Assembly: GCA_037133915.1 (NCBI GenBank)
Contig: JBAXND010000019.1
Location: forward strand, 1 to 64,000
Length of the DNA: 64,000 nucleotides
Direction of reading: 5' to 3'
Source: Bacteroidota bacterium
GTDB lineage: Bacteria; Bacteroidota; Bacteroidia; Bacteroidales; CAIWKO01
Numbering within the stretch: position 1 is the first letter of the stretch; each line of letters opens with the position of its first letter. The translations under genes were made by a program, and so were the position numbers. The notes beneath the pieces were generated by a model. It saw only the letters and a program-made list of their open reading frames with translations. It was not told where the DNA came from and made no database searches. This document shows positions 35,042-44,814 of this stretch, one piece after another.

Positions 35042-36589
35042 ATGAACCGTTTCAGCGTAATCTTTTTTTTGTTATTATGCATTTGTTATTCTTCACTGTA
35101 CACTAATCATTCTTTTGCACAAGGAACTGCTATTAATGCAAGCGGTAATCCGCCTGATCCTTCGGCAGGTCTTGATATTAGCTTTAATAACAAAGGGTTG
35201 CTGATACCGCGAATGAGCGATACAGAGCGTAATGCGATAATCAATCCGGCAAACGGGCTAATTATTTTTAATACGACTACCGGGTGCTTGAACTATTATA
35301 ACACTGGTAACTGGTATCAGTGGTGCGGTACCTGTATACCTCCATCTGCGCCTGCTGTATCCGGTAATTCTCCGATTTGCGCCGGTGATTCTCTTAAACT
35401 TTTTGCTGCCACTATTCCTAATGTGACCTACAATTGGACCGGTCCAAACGGTTTTACGTCGTCATTACAAAATCCCATTATTCCTAACGCGGGCACTGCA
35501 AATGCCGGCGTCTACAATTGTACTTCGGGCATAAACGGATGTTATAGCAGTGTATCAAGCACTACAGCAGTAATCAATACGATTCCAGTCTCACAATTCA
35601 CCTGGTCGCCCTTGCCGGCAGTATTCAATTCAGATGTTACATTTTCACCAACTACAACCGGTGCATCATACGCATGGACATTCCAAAATGGCACACCTCT
35701 CACAAGCACGGCGCAAAACCCTTTGGTACAATGGGCAAATACCGGCAGCTATAATGTTGTACTCGTTGTTTCAAACAACGGCTGTTCTTCTACAACTACA
35801 AATTCAGTAGCAATAACAAGCTGCACGCATGGCACACAGACATTTTCTTACACAGGGAATATGCAATCATTTACAGTTCCCGGCATTTGTGGGACGACTA
35901 TCGATATTGAGGTTTGGGGTGCGCGGGGTGGTAATGCCTCAAATCAGAATGCTGCTGGTGGTCTTGGTGCAAGAATGAAAGGGACATTTACAGTAACTTC
36001 CGGGCAATTGCTTAATATTCTTGTTGGCCAGTCAGGTGCCGATGCAAGTTGCACTGCCGGTGGTGGTGGCGGTACTTTTGTTGTATCAAACAATGTCCTT
36101 CTTATTGCAGCAGGCGGTGGTGGTGGCGGAGGAACCTATAATAACACCCCGTCAAGTGTGAAGGATGGCACGGCGAATAATAACGGGAATACGGGGTATA
36201 ATGGAAATACCTTAACGCAAAATGCGGGGGGCGGTGGAAGCGGAGGCAATGGAGGCGGTTGTGTAACCGGAAGTGGTGGTGGCGGTGCAGGATATTCCGG
36301 AAACGGATCAACTTGTAACGCCCAAGGTGGTAACTCCTATATCAATGGTGGGGCAGGCGGCGCGGTTGGTTCCCTTGGTGGTAATACAGCAGGAGCGGGC
36401 GGCTATGGTGGTGGTGGTGGTTCAGAGTGCTACTGGGATGGAGCCGGCGGCGGCGGTGGATATTCGGGTGGCGGCGGTGGTTACTATTATGGAGCCGGCG
36501 GTGGCGGCGGATCATATAATTCAGGCACTAACCAATCAAATGCTTCCGGTGTCCAAAGCGGCAACGGGCAGGTGACAATAACCTGGTAG
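35042..36589 (+). CDS. secreted PKD/Ig-like protein with ALK-type glycine-rich domain
   Basis: 515 residues with a signal peptide (about 1-26, ending SFAQ). Residues 27-100 form a module common in Bacteroidetes surface proteins (PSAGLDISFNNKGLLIPRMS, then NTTTGCLNYY). An Ig-like domain (about 105-180, YNWTGPNGF) and a PKD-like domain (about 185-260, YAWTFQNGTP) follow. The C-terminal part (about 275-515) matches the ALK/LTK glycine-rich domain: IEVWGARGGN, LGARMKGTFTV, LNILVGQSG, then long runs of Gly with Ser, Asn and Tyr, ending GNGQVTITW. No type IX sorting domain is seen. It probably lies at or beyond the cell surface, perhaps adhesive. It is the first of four paralogues in the window. 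Confidence 0.8.
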   Translation: MNRFSVIFFLLLCICYSSLYTNHSFAQGTAINASGNPPDPSAGLDISFNNKGLLIPRMSDTERNAIINPANGLIIFNTTTGCLNYYNTGNWYQWCGTCIPPSAPAVSGNSPICAGDSLKLFAATIPNVTYNWTGPNGFTSSLQNPIIPNAGTANAGVYNCTSGINGCYSSVSSTTAVINTIPVSQFTWSPLPAVFNSDVTFSPTTTGASYAWTFQNGTPLTSTAQNPLVQWANTGSYNVVLVVSNNGCSSTTTNSVAITSCTHGTQTFSYTGNMQSFTVPGICGTTIDIEVWGARGGNASNQNAAGGLGARMKGTFTVTSGQLLNILVGQSGADASCTAGGGGGTFVVSNNVLLIAAGGGGGGGTYNNTPSSVKDGTANNNGNTGYNGNTLTQNAGGGGSGGNGGGCVTGSGGGGAGYSGNGSTCNAQGGNSYINGGAGGAVGSLGGNTAGAGGYGGGGGSECYWDGAGGGGGYSGGGGGYYYGAGGGGGSYNSGTNQSNASGVQSGNGQVTITW

Positions 36590-36665
36590 TTTTTTTATTG
36601 AAATTGCACATGTATTTAAAATCATTGTCAAATTTTCAAATTGTCTCATTTTCAAATTAATTATT

Positions 36666-38147
36666 ATGACTCGCGTAAAACCATTCTTCCTGTTTTTAAC
36701 ATGCATTTGTTATTTTTCATTGTTCAGTTTTCATTCTTTTGCACAAGGAACAGCTATTAATGCAACCGGTAATCCGCCTGATCCTTCGGCAGGTCTTGAT
36801 ATTAGTTTTAATGACAAAGGTGTGCTGATACCGCGAATGAGTGAAATTGATCGCAATGCAATCGTGAATCCTGCGTCGGGACTTATGATATTTAATACGA
36901 CAACGAATTGTTTCAATTTTTATAAAAATTCCGGGTGGTTCGAATTCTGCGGTAACTGCATTTCGCCGGCTCAGGCAATTTCGGGCAGCAATTCTCCGGT
37001 GTGCTCAGGCGATACCTTAAAGCTTACCGCAAGCAGTGTACCGAATGCTTCGTATTTATGGACAGGACCGGGAGGATTCAGTTCCACATTACAAAACCCT
37101 AAGATTCCGAATGCTCAACTAACCGGAAGTGGTATCTACAGTGTCGCAACATCTGCTAACGGTTGTTCCGGTATTCCTACCACTACTTACGTGAACGTTA
37201 TACAATCGCCTCTGGGCTCTTTTACATTTTCACCTGCAAGTCCCGCCATTGTTTCAAATGTAACGTTTACACCTACCGTAAGCGGAACATCTTATGCATG
37301 GACGTTTCAAGGTGGAACTCCGGCTACCAGTACTGCCCAGAATCCGGTGGTACAGTGGAGCACAAGCGGCACTTTCAATGTGAGTCTGCAGGTTAGTCAG
37401 AACGGCTGCAATTCTACAACAGTAGTGAATACAATTACCGTTACTGCCTGCGTTCATGGAAATATTACGTTTAGTTATACGGGGGCAGTTCAAACCTGGA
37501 CGGTTCCTGCCAATATTTGCTCACCCGTTACAATCGAATGCTGGGGTGCAGAAGGCGGTGGCGCCGGTTGTCAGTCATGGCCCGTAGCATCCGGTGGACA
37601 GGGTGGCTACAGTATTGGTCAGAGGAATGTTGTCACAGGTGAAACGTATAATATCTATGTTGGAGGAGCCGGAAAACACTGTAACAACGGTAGTAATGCC
37701 GGTGGGTGGAATGGTGGTGGCCCCGGTTGGACCAATTATGCCGGAAGTGGTGGCGGCGCTTCTGATGTGCGCACTACTGCCGGAACATTATATGACCGTA
37801 TTATCGTGGCCGGCGGTGGCGGTGGCGCAGGATTCGTAAGCGGTTATGGCTACAATGGCGCTGCAGGCGGTGGTTTGACAGGCGCTGACGGTGGCTCATG
37901 TTCATCGGTGAAAGGCGGTGGTGGAACTCAAACGGCTGCCGGTTGTTGCCTTTATGGTACAGCTGCATTTGGCGTTGGGGGCGGTGTGCCCGGTGGCGAA
38001 AGCGGTGGTGGCAGCGGATGGTACGGCGGCGGATCCGGAAACGGAACTCCGGGTGGTGGTGGCAGCGGCTATATTGGCGGAGTTATCAACGGCACGACCC
38101 AGCAGGGAGGCAGAACAGGCAACGGGCAGGTGACCATAACCTGGTAA
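36666..38147 (+). CDS. secreted PKD/Ig-like protein with ALK-type glycine-rich domain
   Basis: 493 residues, paralogue of the preceding gene. The DNA is nearly identical over parts of the N-terminal module and the last about 30 bases, so the duplication is recent or being homogenised. Order: signal peptide (ends SFAQ), PSAGLDISFNDKGVLIPRMS module, Ig-like (YLWTGPGGF), PKD-like (YAWTFQGGTP), then the glycine-rich domain starting IECWGAEGGG and ending GNGQVTITW. The 25 bases just before the start also resemble those of the first copy (TTTCAAATTG...TTTCAAATTA). Function unknown, probably surface-exposed. Confidence 0.8.
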   Translation: MTRVKPFFLFLTCICYFSLFSFHSFAQGTAINATGNPPDPSAGLDISFNDKGVLIPRMSEIDRNAIVNPASGLMIFNTTTNCFNFYKNSGWFEFCGNCISPAQAISGSNSPVCSGDTLKLTASSVPNASYLWTGPGGFSSTLQNPKIPNAQLTGSGIYSVATSANGCSGIPTTTYVNVIQSPLGSFTFSPASPAIVSNVTFTPTVSGTSYAWTFQGGTPATSTAQNPVVQWSTSGTFNVSLQVSQNGCNSTTVVNTITVTACVHGNITFSYTGAVQTWTVPANICSPVTIECWGAEGGGAGCQSWPVASGGQGGYSIGQRNVVTGETYNIYVGGAGKHCNNGSNAGGWNGGGPGWTNYAGSGGGASDVRTTAGTLYDRIIVAGGGGGAGFVSGYGYNGAAGGGLTGADGGSCSSVKGGGGTQTAAGCCLYGTAAFGVGGGVPGGESGGGSGWYGGGSGNGTPGGGGSGYIGGVINGTTQQGGRTGNGQVTITW

Positions 38148-38160
38148 CTGCTTCCCGTAG

Positions 38161-39081
38161 TTATTTTATTCCTGATATTGAAATTATCTGCGAAGCCAGC
38201 TCATCAGCGGGAAGGGAGCCATCAAGCCAATGAATGAGGTAACCGTTGCGTTCCATGCGGCGGAACCACGTCATCTGCCTCTTGGCAAACTGGTGAATGG
38301 CGGTGTTGAGCAGTCGGAACATTTCATCAAATTCTATTTCCCCGTTCACAAACATTGTGAGATATTTATATTCCAGACCGTAAGTTTTCAGCCGGGCAGG
38401 GGCAAGGCCTGAATTAAGCAGTGTGCGCACTTCATCAATCATTCCATTATCAAGCCTTTGCTGCAGTCTTTTTGTGATGCGTTCGCGCAGAACATTTCTG
38501 TTCCGGCCGATACCGAATATTGTTGATTCTATTCCCGGCTGTCGTTTTACCTTTTCGGGATGTGCATGGTGAAATTCTTCAATCTCGATGGCGCGGTACA
38601 TGCGTTCGCGGTCGGAAGTATCTGTAGTGCTGTGCAGCTTTTTTAATGATGAAAGATGAGCAATGAGTGCTTCATCGCTCATGGAAGCCAGGCTTTGCCT
38701 CAACATTGCATTGTTTGGTACATCGGCCATGGCGTAACCACCCAATACGGTTTCGAGGTACATACCGCTGCCTCCGCATAATACAGGGCGTTTTTCCCGG
38801 GTAAGGATATCTTTATAAGCATTCAGAAAATCGCGCCGGAATTCAAAGATAGAGTATTCATAACCTGCATCGCGGATATCGACCAGATAGTAAGGAATTC
38901 TGATTCCGTCAACAGTATAATCATCATAGTCTTTTCCCGTGCCCAAATCCATACCACGATATACCTGCCTCGAATCTGCACTGATAACTTCACCGTCAAT
39001 AAGTGCTGCAAGCTTAGCGGCTACCGTGGTTTTTCCACTGGCGGTAGGACCAAGAATAGTTATCATACTACCTGCCATCAT
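38161..39081 (-). CDS. miaA: tRNA dimethylallyltransferase
   Basis: 306 residues, a standard MiaA. It adds the dimethylallyl group to A37 of tRNAs reading codons that start with U. Visible features: the P-loop GPTASGKTT (about 10-18), the substrate block SADSRQVYRGMDLGTGK, IPYYLVDI, the GGSGMYL loop, the RMYRAIEIEE segment, and the C-terminal FAKRQMTWFRR. The insertion domain is short, as in other Bacteroidetes. It follows the glycosyltransferase gene by 29 bp and its stop faces the glycine-rich gene. Confidence 0.95.
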   Translation of the reverse strand: MMAGSMITILGPTASGKTTVAAKLAALIDGEVISADSRQVYRGMDLGTGKDYDDYTVDGIRIPYYLVDIRDAGYEYSIFEFRRDFLNAYKDILTREKRPVLCGGSGMYLETVLGGYAMADVPNNAMLRQSLASMSDEALIAHLSSLKKLHSTTDTSDRERMYRAIEIEEFHHAHPEKVKRQPGIESTIFGIGRNRNVLRERITKRLQQRLDNGMIDEVRTLLNSGLAPARLKTYGLEYKYLTMFVNGEIEFDEMFRLLNTAIHQFAKRQMTWFRRMERNGYLIHWLDGSLPADELASQIISISGIK

Positions 39082-39110
39082 AGATTAATTGTTGCGGAAT
39101 GAGGTTTATT

Positions 39111-40328
39111 TTAGGTGCGTTTTCCGGAATGAACGGTTTCTTCAATTTCCATCATCATCCGTCGCAGTTTATCAAGATATTCTATAGAAGACTTATTGAA
39201 ATCGAGGTCAGCAAGGGCAATACGGGCAGCACGGAGTTCAGGTGCATAGAAAGTGTAGAGGAATTCTCTTAAGTTGACTTCATCAGAAGAATGTTTAAGT
39301 CGTTGACGGTATTTCAAAAACTGCAATATCCGCAAGGCATCAACCTTTTCATGGCATGCTCTGATAAAGCGTTCTTTTGTCTTATGATTTTTACGAAGCG
39401 GCTTCCACAAGATATCTTCTTTTAGAATTCGCTGGAGAAACAAAGTCATAGGAGTTGGAACCTCTTTTTCGAATAAGGTTCCGAATGCATCTGTGGTCTC
39501 TGCAACTTCATCAAAATAATAATAATGATACATCGGATAACTTTCCCAATCACCCTGAACACCTTTAATAAGCGCAGGACCTGTACCGAAGAAAACCCTG
39601 TCGCTGTAGCGTGTTGCAGGATATACCTTTACAGGATTATGGCTAATCACTTTACCATGTTTACGCAATTTCATCAAAAAATAGAAATCTTCGCCCGACG
39701 GTTTTGGTGCAATACCTTTCACCGCGCGGTAAACCTTTGCTGTTGTTGCCATGGCGGAGCCTATCGCGGTAAACGCATATGGGCTCTTGATGCGCAGCAT
39801 ATTGAGTGCATAATTGCGCATATAAATCTCGTAGTGCAGCATGGCGCGGTCAAGCGTTTCATCTCCCGTAAGGCGATGAAAATAAGGAACAGAAAGTGCT
39901 GAGATATGAGGGTTTTCAGTAAAAGTATTTACAACAGATGAAAAATAATTTTCCGGAAATATCGTGTCTGCATCAAGGCATAGAATGATATCACGGTCTT
40001 CGGCAACTTCGGCAATTTCATCCATGGCCGTTTTCCGCGCCCAGCCAACACCGCTGCGTTTGCCTTTCCATCCTTTTCCCGGCGATGACCGGTCTATCAC
40101 CTTAAGATCAAAATCCTTAACCTGCCTCAGATACCCCAGCGTTTTTAAGTTATCAACGCAAACGTGTTTTTTCTCGGGCAGCGTGTACCATTCGTCGGGT
40201 TGATTCAGACAGATAATAACTTCAAAGTTCCGATAATCCTGTGCGCGAATTGCATCGATACATTGAGGCAGGTAATCGAATTCCTCCATCACCGGCAGGG
40301 CAACATATATTTTAACTGGCTTAATCAT
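39111..40328 (-). CDS. family 2 glycosyltransferase
   Basis: 405 residues with a GT-A fold. The nucleotide-sugar region starts at [21 protein letters not shown], the DxD motif is CLDADTIFP (about 118), and an acceptor-side block is [16 protein letters not shown] helical C-terminal extension of about 120 residues follows, with no membrane helix. It sits upstream of miaA on the same strand, so it is likely co-transcribed by proximity rather than function. The sugar and acceptor are unknown. Confidence 0.78.
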   Translation of the reverse strand: MIKPVKIYVALPVMEEFDYLPQCIDAIRAQDYRNFEVIICLNQPDEWYTLPEKKHVCVDNLKTLGYLRQVKDFDLKVIDRSSPGKGWKGKRSGVGWARKTAMDEIAEVAEDRDIILCLDADTIFPENYFSSVVNTFTENPHISALSVPYFHRLTGDETLDRAMLHYEIYMRNYALNMLRIKSPYAFTAIGSAMATTAKVYRAVKGIAPKPSGEDFYFLMKLRKHGKVISHNPVKVYPATRYSDRVFFGTGPALIKGVQGDWESYPMYHYYYFDEVAETTDAFGTLFEKEVPTPMTLFLQRILKEDILWKPLRKNHKTKERFIRACHEKVDALRILQFLKYRQRLKHSSDEVNLREFLYTFYAPELRAARIALADLDFNKSSIEYLDKLRRMMMEIEETVHSGKRT

Positions 40329-40351
40329 CGACGCAAAAGGCTATTTGGTCA

Positions 40352-40359
40352 CAAATATA
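40352..40359 (-). promoter_or_regulatory. -7 box upstream of the glycosyltransferase/miaA pair
   Basis: TATATTTG on the minus strand (40359-40352), about 18 nt before the predicted leader reaches the ATG at 40328. The nearest upstream TTG (40386-40384) gives a long 24-nt spacer. Confidence 0.45.
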
Positions 40360-40433
40360 CAAAAAGCCACTGATTAAAGGCTTCAACGGCTTTCTGCACC
40401 GTATTTTTTTATTCTGTGAATTGCTTTTTAATG

Positions 40434-40441
40434 TAAATTTG
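40434..40441 (+). promoter_or_regulatory. -7 box upstream of sucD
   Basis: TAAATTTG matches TAnnTTTG; the leader to the ATG at 40481 would be about 33 nt. No well-placed -33 TTG is seen. It lies within a longer open frame (from 40421), arguing for the later start. Confidence 0.4.
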
Positions 40442-40480
40442 AATTGCAAAATAAAAATAATCAGGAAATCAGAATCGTAT

Positions 40481-41356
40481 ATGAGCATATTAGTTAATAA
40501 AGATTCGAGGATTGTAGTGCAGGGTTTTACCGGCAGCGAGGGCACTTACCACGCTACTCAAATGATAGAATATGGAACGAAGGTTATCGGAGGCGTAACT
40601 CCGGGAAAAGGTGGTCAGCTGCACATTGATTTGCCTGTTTTTAATACAGTACAGGAAGCTGTAGACAAAGCCGGTGCGAACGTTTCTATTATTTTTGTAC
40701 CTCCGGCTTTTGCCGCTGATGCAATCATGGAAGCCGCTGACGCAGGCATTGGCGTTATTATTTGTATTACAGAAGGAATACCGGTTCAGGATATGATAAA
40801 TGTCAAAGAATTTCTGCTGGATAAAAAATCGCGGCTTATCGGACCAAACTGCCCGGGCATTATCACACCGGGTGAAGCTAAAGTAGGCATCATGCCGGGA
40901 TTTATACATAAACCGGGCAAAGTGGGAATTGTTTCCCGCTCGGGAACTCTGACTTACGAAGCTGTTGACCAGCTTACACGTCTGGGTTTAGGACAATCTA
41001 CGGCTATTGGTATTGGAGGCGATCCTATCATTGGTACCACCACAAAAGATGCTGTGATGCTTTTTATGGAGGATCCACAAACCGAAGGTATTGTGCTGAT
41101 TGGTGAGATTGGCGGGAATATGGAAGCAGATGCCGCCGAATGGATAAAGTATAATTCGAAAAAACCGGTGGTGAGTTTTATTGCCGGCGCTACAGCACCT
41201 AAGGGCCGTACTATGGGACACGCAGGTGCTATTGTTGGCGGTAAGGCCGATACTGCCGAAGCGAAAAAAGAAATTTTACGCGATGCCGGTGTATATGTAG
41301 TGGATTCTCCTGCCGACATTGGGAAAAAGATGCTGGAACTGCTGAACGGAAAATAA
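40481..41356 (+). CDS. sucD: succinate-CoA ligase, alpha subunit
   Basis: 291 residues, standard length. It catalyses the nucleotide-coupled conversion of succinyl-CoA to succinate in the citric acid cycle, together with SucC. The CoA-binding Rossmann region begins [17 protein letters not shown], followed by [12 protein letters not shown] and [12 protein letters not shown]. The phospho-His lies in the conserved [10 protein letters not shown] block. sucC is not adjacent in the window, although the two are often split in Bacteroidetes. Confidence 0.96.
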   Translation: MSILVNKDSRIVVQGFTGSEGTYHATQMIEYGTKVIGGVTPGKGGQLHIDLPVFNTVQEAVDKAGANVSIIFVPPAFAADAIMEAADAGIGVIICITEGIPVQDMINVKEFLLDKKSRLIGPNCPGIITPGEAKVGIMPGFIHKPGKVGIVSRSGTLTYEAVDQLTRLGLGQSTAIGIGGDPIIGTTTKDAVMLFMEDPQTEGIVLIGEIGGNMEADAAEWIKYNSKKPVVSFIAGATAPKGRTMGHAGAIVGGKADTAEAKKEILRDAGVYVVDSPADIGKKMLELLNGK

Positions 41357-41363
41357 TTTATAA

Positions 41364-42416
41364 TTATTTCTTCTTGCCGAATGCTCCGATATTGGTGCTT
41401 ATCGTAAAGGTGTTGGGTGCACCTCCGGGATGGTATTTGGCCCAGGCATAGCTGAAGTTGAACTTCGAAACTCTGAATCCGAACCCGAATGAAAAGCCTA
41501 CAATTCCTTTCTTTCCCTCAACTCTGAGTTCGCGGCGGCGTTGGTAATTATATCCCATACGAATCGAGAAATTTTTTGTCGGGAAAAATTCACCACCAAT
41601 TACCAAATGACGCATGGCTTTATCGGCAAACTTTCCCAGTTTATTCTCCTTAATAGAATCGCCTGTAAGCGGGTCGACCAATGGCGTAGGATTATTGGGG
41701 TCGGAGTAGGTTAGGTCAAATTTTTCGAGATGGTCGAATAATATTGAAAAACGAAAAGGCAGATGCGAGAACTGCTTTGATAAACCCAGTTGTATTTCGA
41801 AGGGCAACGATTCGGGATTGCCTTTAGTGTATGATGTAAGCTGCCTTCCTATATTGCGGAACAGCAGTGTGGTCATAAAATTTCCTTTTTCATGATAATA
41901 GCTGCCCGCAACATCAACGGCTATACCGGCGCTGCTGTATTTCTCAAGTCCCGAATAAACAAGCTTCAGATTGGCGCCTATTAAAAAATGCGGATCCAGT
42001 TTGCGTCCCCAGCCAATATTCAGTGCGTATTCACCGGCAGAAAAGTTGCCATAGGTTTGTCCGAACTCATCGGCCTCAATAAAATGACCGTAATTAATAT
42101 ACTGCATAGTGGCTGCAAAACTGCCTACCTTTTTAAAGGTACGGCTGTATGCTGCAAATCCATAATTGATATCGGAAAAATAATCGACAATGCTCAATGC
42201 AAGGTGGTTGTGCATGCTCTCATCAATGATGCTCGGATTGGCGAGGGCCAGCGTAATATCATCATCTTTAATAGCCAGGAAATTGCCGCCCATGGCTGAA
42301 ATGCGTGCTGAATTCGGAAGATTCAGAAATTCATAAGTATGGCTTCCGCCAATCTGGGCACGACCGGCTAGCGAAATGAACAGGAGTGAGAGAAATAGCA
42401 GTTTTCTAATCTTCAC
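41364..42416 (-). CDS. porQ: type IX secretion system protein PorQ
   Basis: About 350 residues if translation starts at the GTG at 42416; a TTG at 42440 lies inside the predicted -7 box and is unlikely. Signal peptide followed by QIGGSHTYEFLNLPNSARISAMGGN, the characteristic N-terminus of PorQ, an outer-membrane beta-barrel of the PorV/PorP type. The rest is alternating aromatic-rich strands ending FTISTNIGAFGKKK. PorQ is needed for secretion through the type IX machinery, which would export CTD-bearing proteins such as those at 54182 and 56256. It is divergent from ribD. Confidence 0.85.
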   Translation of the reverse strand: MKIRKLLFLSLLFISLAGRAQIGGSHTYEFLNLPNSARISAMGGNFLAIKDDDITLALANPSIIDESMHNHLALSIVDYFSDINYGFAAYSRTFKKVGSFAATMQYINYGHFIEADEFGQTYGNFSAGEYALNIGWGRKLDPHFLIGANLKLVYSGLEKYSSAGIAVDVAGSYYHEKGNFMTTLLFRNIGRQLTSYTKGNPESLPFEIQLGLSKQFSHLPFRFSILFDHLEKFDLTYSDPNNPTPLVDPLTGDSIKENKLGKFADKAMRHLVIGGEFFPTKNFSIRMGYNYQRRRELRVEGKKGIVGFSFGFGFRVSKFNFSYAWAKYHPGGAPNTFTISTNIGAFGKKK

Positions 42417-42437
42417 GTAAAAGGAATTATTGGTACA

Positions 42438-42445
42438 CAAAAGTA
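42438..42445 (-). promoter_or_regulatory. -7 box of porQ
   Basis: TACTTTTG on the minus strand (42445-42438), giving a leader of about 15 nt to the GTG at 42416. No clear -33 TTG at the expected distance. Confidence 0.45.
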
Positions 42446-42542
42446 ATTTATTTTATTAAATGACGGCAGAGGCGCATTTGTTTCGGTGTATGCTGTTCTG
42501 ATCTATTTTTTGCAAAACGCTGATTACATATTATTATTGTGG

Positions 42543-42550
42543 TAATTTTG
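42543..42550 (+). promoter_or_regulatory. -7 box immediately before ribD
   Basis: TAATTTTG ends only 5 bp before the GTG at 42556, so the transcript is leaderless or starts at a downstream ATG (42577). No -33 TTG at 19-21 nt. Confidence 0.4.
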
Positions 42551-42555
42551 CGTTC

Positions 42556-43620
42556 GTGCCAATACATGAACAATATATGCGCCGCTGCCTTGAACTGGCA
42601 GTGCAGGGAGCCGGAATAGTGTCGCCAAATCCAATGGTGGGCTGCGTGATTGTTCATAACGGCAGCATCATTGGAGAAGGCTATCATCACGAATTTGGCG
42701 GCGCGCATGCCGAAGTGCTGGCAATACGGAATGTAAAAGACAAAACATTGCTGACGGACTCAGTCTTATACGTGAGTCTGGAGCCTTGCTGCCACCACGG
42801 TAAAACACCACCGTGCAGCGATTTGATTATCAGCTCCGGTATTAAAAAAGTGGTGACCGGTGCCACAGATCCAAATCCGAGCGTTGCCGGTAAAGGAATT
42901 GAGCAAATGCGTTCCCACGGAATTGAGGTTTTGACGGGTGTCCTCGACCAAGAATGCCGCCATGTGAACCGTCGTTTCTTTTGTTTTCATAATGAAAAAC
43001 GTCCTTACATTATATTAAAGTGGGCAGAAACGGCCGACCGTTTCATTGACAGTGTGCGCCTGCCCGGTGAAGTGGCGCACGCCAACTGGATTACATGCGA
43101 AGAAACCCGTGTGCTTGTTCATCGCTGGCGCACCGAAGAAGATGCCATCCTTGTTGGTACGAACACCGCACTGCTCGATAACCCTAAGCTGAATGCACGC
43201 GACTGGGTCGGGAAAAATCCGTTGAGGCTGACCATTGACCGGTTTGGCAAACTGCCACGCACGCTGCATCTGTTTGACGGCAAAGCACCAACGCTTGTAT
43301 TCTGTGGTCCCATCGGAATGGTGTATCCAAACGCCGAAGTGTGTTCGCTCGATTTTTCTCAGAGTATTCTTCCGGGAATCATGAAGGAACTCTACAGAAG
43401 AAATATTCTTTCACTTATTGTGGAAGGCGGAAAAGAACTGCTGGATTCATTCATTTCATGCGGTCTGTGGGATGAAGCACTTATTTTCAGTGCACCCATG
43501 CGTTATAATGCCGGAACCAAAGCACCTGATATCAGCGGCGAACAGATTTCTGAGGAGAGCTTCGGCACCGACGTGCTTCAGAAACTTGTAAATTTGAATA
43601 AAAATCAGTCTGCAGTTTAG
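42556..43620 (+). CDS. ribD: bifunctional riboflavin deaminase/reductase RibD
   Basis: 354 residues. The N-terminal pyrimidine deaminase has the zinc motifs HAEVLAI (His-Ala-Glu) and PCCHHGKTPPC. The C-terminal 5-amino-6-uracil reductase (about 150-345) includes GRTDFLVGTNT-like AILVGTNTALLDNPKL and LIVEGGKELLDSFI. It performs two steps of riboflavin synthesis. The start HEQYMRRCLELA aligns with the family N-terminus, so the GTG at 42556 is right or close. No other rib gene is near. Confidence 0.95.
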   Translation: MPIHEQYMRRCLELAVQGAGIVSPNPMVGCVIVHNGSIIGEGYHHEFGGAHAEVLAIRNVKDKTLLTDSVLYVSLEPCCHHGKTPPCSDLIISSGIKKVVTGATDPNPSVAGKGIEQMRSHGIEVLTGVLDQECRHVNRRFFCFHNEKRPYIILKWAETADRFIDSVRLPGEVAHANWITCEETRVLVHRWRTEEDAILVGTNTALLDNPKLNARDWVGKNPLRLTIDRFGKLPRTLHLFDGKAPTLVFCGPIGMVYPNAEVCSLDFSQSILPGIMKELYRRNILSLIVEGGKELLDSFISCGLWDEALIFSAPMRYNAGTKAPDISGEQISEESFGTDVLQKLVNLNKNQSAV

Positions 43621-43717
43621 TGTGGGGCGTCGTGTATTTTAAATCCGGAATAGCAGACAACATTATTCTTTAAGATTTGTAATGACATACTGTTCTGATT
43701 ATCAATAATATTCTGAC

Positions 43718-44446
43718 ATGATGTACATCCGGAAACTTATAAAGGAATGGTTTTATTTTTTGCTTCATCCAGGAGATGTGTTTCCAGACGAATCTGCCAG
43801 AGCAAAGACCGGTTCATTTATTTTTTATCTCATATTTATATGCATTATCTCGACTGTATTTTCTTTTGCTGTACAGTACCTGTTTTTGCAGCTTTTTAAA
43901 TGGCATATAATTTCATTACCGGTTATTCTCAAACCCGATTACCACCAGGTTTCTATTGTTGGTATGGTTGTGATTGCTCCAATAGTCGAGGAACTTCTGT
44001 TCAGATTGAATCTTCGCTATCGCTCAGTATTTATTTCATTTATCCTGACACTGATTCTGTACTCCATTTTTGTTCGGATTGTATTGGGGCTTCTTCCCTT
44101 TTATTATTTGTGGGAATCCATAGGGAATATAGCGATAATTATGGTAATCTCAGTTTTTGTTAATCTGTTTATCAGACGCTTTAACAAGTCTCTGGAATGG
44201 TTTTGGATAAAGTATTTTCGTTTGATATTTTATAGCTCGGCAATTATTTTCGGCTTTATGCATTTGGGAAATTACTGGATACCAAATTATACAATTGTGC
44301 TGTTAAGCCCGTTTTTTCTGCTTCCTTTCATGTTTGCAGGACTCAATCTGGGCTATATCAGGCTGCGATATGGAATTATTTTCAGCATCGTTTTGCATGC
44401 CTTCAATAACCTGATGCCTTATATCTTCCATTATAATTTCAGATAA
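43718..44446 (+). CDS. CPBP-family intramembrane protease
   Basis: 242 residues (an ATG at 43721 is equally likely), with about six hydrophobic helices. The CPBP (CAAX protease-like) motifs are present: EELLFR (about 90), FGFMHLGN (FxxxH), and the last HAFNN. The family cleaves membrane peptides or processes bacteriocin-type peptides; the substrate is unknown. Ordinary single-gene setting between ribD and an XRE gene. Confidence 0.8.
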   Translation: MMYIRKLIKEWFYFLLHPGDVFPDESARAKTGSFIFYLIFICIISTVFSFAVQYLFLQLFKWHIISLPVILKPDYHQVSIVGMVVIAPIVEELLFRLNLRYRSVFISFILTLILYSIFVRIVLGLLPFYYLWESIGNIAIIMVISVFVNLFIRRFNKSLEWFWIKYFRLIFYSSAIIFGFMHLGNYWIPNYTIVLLSPFFLLPFMFAGLNLGYIRLRYGIIFSIVLHAFNNLMPYIFHYNFR

Positions 44447-44477
44447 TCAATTTCCAATTTAATTGCTTAGTAACGCT

Positions 44478-44783
44478 ATGAAATCGAAACAATCAAACTT
44501 CAAAAAATGGTCAGAAATAATAAATGAGCAATTCGGCAAGGCAGGTACACCGAAGCGCGATGAGATGGAAAGGGAATATGAATCTTTCAGAATCGGCATA
44601 TTGCTCAGACAGGCCCGTGAAGCAAAAAGTATGACACAGGAACAACTGGGGGATGCCATTTCGCGCAAGAGAAGTTATATTTCTCGAGTAGAAAATGATG
44701 GCAGCAACATCACGTTGAAAACACTGTTTGATATTGTTGAAAAAGGCTTGGGCGGTAAAGTGACCATAGGAATAAAAATTTAA
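44478..44783 (+). CDS. orphan XRE/HigA-like DNA-binding protein
   Basis: 101 residues from the ATG at 44478. A basic N-terminal extension (residues 1-40) leads to an XRE helix-turn-helix: ILLRQAREAKSMTQEQLGDAISRKRSYISRVEN, then the TLKTLFDIVEKGLGGKV tail. This layout is typical of HigA antitoxins, which normally follow a HigB toxin gene. The upstream gene is instead a CPBP protease, so this copy is an orphan regulator or has lost its partner. Confidence 0.7.
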   Translation: MKSKQSNFKKWSEIINEQFGKAGTPKRDEMEREYESFRIGILLRQAREAKSMTQEQLGDAISRKRSYISRVENDGSNITLKTLFDIVEKGLGGKVTIGIKI

Positions 44784-44786
44784 AAT

Positions 44787-44794
44787 TATCTTTG
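44787..44794 (+). promoter_or_regulatory. -7 box upstream of the VWA-like membrane protein
   Basis: TATCTTTG matches TAnnTTTG and ends 20 bp before the TTG start at 44815. No -33 TTG at the expected spacing. Confidence 0.4.
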
Positions 44795-44814
44795 TCTTTT
44801 AAAACATTGAAACC

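Noticed and set aside
36060..36530. Tandem DNA repeats in the glycine-rich gene as a CRISPR or satellite array
   Set aside because: The units are irregular and codon-phased, explained by the Gly-rich protein.
36102..36575. Open frames opposite or overlapping the glycine-rich coding regions
   Set aside because: They arise from the GGT/GGC-rich codons of the real genes and have His- or Arg-rich, non-protein-like composition.
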